From: Neotabrizicola shimadae
GTDB taxonomy: Bacteria > Pseudomonadota > Alphaproteobacteria > Rhodobacterales > Rhodobacteraceae
NCBI RefSeq assembly: GCF_019623905.1
Contig: NZ_CP069370.1
Span: forward strand, 1-64,000
Direction of reading: 5' to 3'
Length of the DNA stretch: 64,000 nt
Shown here: piece after piece, positions 61,971 to 64,000 of the stretch
Layout of the letters: each line of letters opens with the position of its first letter
Position numbering within the stretch: the stretch's first letter is position 1
Program-made: the position numbers and the translations under genes
Notes under the pieces: generated by a model
The model's input: only the letters and a program-made list of their open reading frames with translations
Database searches by the model: none
What the model was told of the DNA's origin: nothing

Positions 61971-64000
61971 TCACTTGGCTCCGGCAGCCGGTTCGGTGAC
62001 ATCCGCGCGGCGACGGGGCCGGACGGTGCCATTGGGCTTGGGCGCTTCGGTCGATGGCGTTTCCTCCGCCGCAGGGGCGGGCGTTTCCAGCGGATCGTCG
62101 GACACATCCGAAGTCACCGGCGCCACGCCCAGCACCTCGTGGAACCGCTGCAGCATCGAAAGCGTGCGCGGCGACATCTCCTCGATCAGGCCGGGGATGT
62201 ACTGCACCACCTTCAGGGCCAGTTCGCGCTCGGCCGGATCGCGCAGCAGAAGGGGCAGGGTGTCCAGGGCGCGCTCGGGCTCGAAGGTGGCGATCAGGGT
62301 CTGCTGGTGGATGATCATGGCGCGCCGTTCTGCGCCCAGCGAGCGGAAGGGTTCGTCCTGCGTCAGCACATGGGCCGACCGTTCCAGCCGGTCACGGCGC
62401 ACCTGGCCCCGGTTCTCGGCCAACAGCACCAGCATCCGGATCACCGCTTCGGGGAAGCCGCCTTGCTCGATCTGCATCAGCGCCGTCGCAACCTCTGGCA
62501 GGCCGCGCAGTTCGCCCTGGCTCTTCAGCGTGCGCCGCGCCTCATGCGTGCGGCCGAAGCTGCGCGCCCAGGGCGTGCCCCACATGCTGTGGAACATCAG
62601 CTCGTATTGCATGTCACGGGTGTCGCGCATGAACTCGATCATGTTCTCGGTGACTTGCACCCAGAACGCCTCGGCGGCGAGGAAGGGGTTGGTCGCGGCG
62701 GCCTTCGCGCGGTCGGCCCGCACCTTTTCGGCCGCATCGGCAACGGACTGCATCGCCGGATTGCGGGTGGACATCAGCGCCCGCCCCAGCCGCTGCGGGT
62801 GCAACGCGCGGCTCATCTCGGCGCCGGTCTCTGTCACAAGCGACCGGACCACGGGCCGGACGATGGAATCGTAGAGCTGCGCCTGCACCTCGGCCGACCG
62901 CGCAACGGCGGCGAACGGACGTTCGTCCTGGAAAGCGTCGTCCAGTGCGCGGATGTCGTCCAGGGTGCGCTCGACGAAGCCGACGGTAAAGTGCTTGCGA
63001 CCGTCCGTCTCGGTCACGTCCTCGATTCGCATCTCGTACAGGCCGGGCGCCAGAGCCTCGATGGTCTTCAGCGTGGAGGCGACTTCCGAGTGCTCCTTCC
63101 TGGCGATCTGCGACGACACGAAGATCCCAAGGTGGCCCACCTGTTCATGCACCATGTAGACGATGCGCTGGCCGCGAATGCGGATCTCGTTCACATCGGC
63201 ATAGGTCTCGGCGATCCAGTTCAGCGCCTGCTGCGGCGGCGTGATGTTGTCGCCGTGGCTGGCGAAGACGATGATCGGCGCGCGGATTGCCTTCAGGTCG
63301 ATGGGACGGCCGGGCTCGATCCGGGCCTCGTTCTTCACCAGCCGGTTGCCGACGAACAGCTGTTCGACGATCCACTTGATCTCGGCCTCGGTCAGCAGGA
63401 AGAACCCGCCCCACCACTTCTCGAATTCCAGGAACGCCGCGTCGCCCTTGTCGATGTCGCGGAACAGATCGGTGTACTTGCGGAACAGCGTCCGCGCCGG
63501 GTTCAGCAGCTCAAAGTTCTGCACCAGATGCGCGCCATCGAAGATGCCGCCGCCCAGGTCAGAAAGGAACATCGGGATCCAGGTCCCGCCCAGCACCCCG
63601 GCATTGTAGCGCATCGGGTTCTCGCCGACCTTGCCCGCCCAGGGCGCAACCGGCGCGCCGTTGATCACGATGGGTCCAGTCAGGTCCGGGTTGGTCGCCG
63701 CCAAAAGCAGCGTGGCCCATCCCCCCTGGCAGTTTCCGGTTACGACCGGCTTCGACGCCTCGGGGTGACGCCGCATCACCTCGCGGACAAATGCGGCTTC
63801 GGTGCGGGTGACGTAAGACAGGAACTGCCCCGGTTCCGGCTCGCGGCGGAAAGCCACGAAATAGACGGGATGGCCCTCTTGCAGGGCCACGCCCACCTGG
63901 CTGTCGGTCTTGAATCCGCCGATGCCCGGCCCGTGGCCGGCGCGCGGGTCTATGATGATGTAGGGCCGGCGCGCGGAGTTCACCGTGACGCCTTCCGGCG
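61971..64000 (-). CDS. DUF3141 domain protein (polyhydroxyalkanoate synthase-like), 5' end outside the window
   Basis: The frame is open to the right edge and reads PEGVT before the first visible GTG at 63983, so this gene begins beyond 64000; about 100 or more residues are missing. The visible 676 codons show the DUF3141 / PHA-synthase-like alpha/beta fold. [19 protein letters not shown] leads in, with the nucleophile elbow [17 protein letters not shown] (Cys in place of Ser, as in PHA synthases), Asp in [15 protein letters not shown] and His in [11 protein letters not shown] Pro/Glu-rich tail follows. It is the upstream neighbour of the MaoC-Pta and AckA genes, a recurrent association in this group. 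The exact reaction is not established. Confidence 0.87.
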   Translation of the reverse strand, partial: PEGVTVNSARRPYIIIDPRAGHGPGIGGFKTDSQVGVALQEGHPVYFVAFRREPEPGQFLSYVTRTEAAFVREVMRRHPEASKPVVTGNCQGGWATLLLAATNPDLTGPIVINGAPVAPWAGKVGENPMRYNAGVLGGTWIPMFLSDLGGGIFDGAHLVQNFELLNPARTLFRKYTDLFRDIDKGDAAFLEFEKWWGGFFLLTEAEIKWIVEQLFVGNRLVKNEARIEPGRPIDLKAIRAPIIVFASHGDNITPPQQALNWIAETYADVNEIRIRGQRIVYMVHEQVGHLGIFVSSQIARKEHSEVASTLKTIEALAPGLYEMRIEDVTETDGRKHFTVGFVERTLDDIRALDDAFQDERPFAAVARSAEVQAQLYDSIVRPVVRSLVTETGAEMSRALHPQRLGRALMSTRNPAMQSVADAAEKVRADRAKAAATNPFLAAEAFWVQVTENMIEFMRDTRDMQYELMFHSMWGTPWARSFGRTHEARRTLKSQGELRGLPEVATALMQIEQGGFPEAVIRMLVLLAENRGQVRRDRLERSAHVLTQDEPFRSLGAERRAMIIHQQTLIATFEPERALDTLPLLLRDPAERELALKVVQYIPGLIEEMSPRTLSMLQRFHEVLGVAPVTSDVSDDPLETPAPAAEETPSTEAPKPNGTVRPRRRADVTEPAAGAK

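Overview
The window reads as the start of a chromosome of a high-GC alphaproteobacterium, most likely Rhodobacterales (Rhodobacter/Paracoccaceae type). Base 1 is the dnaA start codon. The DnaA, DnaN, GyrB and porin sequences, the PotABCD-like uptake locus, and the DUF3141 / MaoC-Pta / AckA cluster all fit that group. The assignment is by recognition, not by a database search.

Region by region. 1-7.9 kb: dnaA-dnaN-recF-gyrB, with a small VOC / GNAT / LysE trio inserted before gyrB. 7.9-11.1 kb: a leftward marR-hlyD-MFS efflux operon. 11.6-17.0 kb: a PotABCD-like polyamine-type ABC transporter plus an amidase, followed by a BetI-like TetR regulator. 17.7-19.1 kb: tRNA-Arg(CCU), a candidate 110-120 nt small RNA, and a divergent LacI/GntR-type repressor with two operators. 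19.2-21.7 kb: an exported DUF1254-type protein, a small membrane protein and a YCII/DGPF protein. 21.7-26.4 kb: leftward exported hydrolases (S10 carboxypeptidase-like, TAP-like), a PliG-like exported protein, and a decayed TAP-like paralogue. 26.5-31.2 kb: leftward membrane proteins (one DUF202), then a catabolic-looking set (carboxymuconolactone decarboxylase-like, Rieske ferredoxin, VOC, BKACE/DUF849). 31.4-33.1 kb: a winged-helix/TM/FlgO-like/TPR protein.

33.5-44.0 kb looks like an accessory block: DoxX, a BetI-like TetR, a 1999-residue glycine-rich autotransporter, a CocE/NonD hydrolase and a broken IS5-type transposase. Matching 18-bp operators lie in front of tetR and in front of the autotransporter promoter. 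44.0-52.2 kb is a complete kdp locus (F-A-B-C-D-E) preceded by a second tiny membrane-protein gene and an IS3 orfA remnant. 52.3-54.9 kb holds the most intriguing unit, a compact leftward operon of a ribbon-helix-helix protein, a CHAD-domain protein and a ParA-type ATPase; I propose it positions polyphosphate (or CHAD-bound) granules. 55-56.2 kb is a porin with a strong terminator. 56.3-64 kb is a leftward acyl-CoA / short-chain-fatty-acid / polyhydroxyalkanoate operon: DUF3141 (cut by the window edge), MaoC-phosphotransacylase fusion, acetate kinase, AtoD, AtoA, 3-hydroxybutyryl-CoA dehydrogenase and an alpha/beta hydrolase.

Functional themes are replication start, efflux and uptake, potassium homeostasis, C4/acetyl-CoA metabolism and storage, and envelope or secreted proteins. 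Start codons were chosen by Shine-Dalgarno spacing and family N-termini. Operators, promoters and hairpins were read by eye and are predictions.
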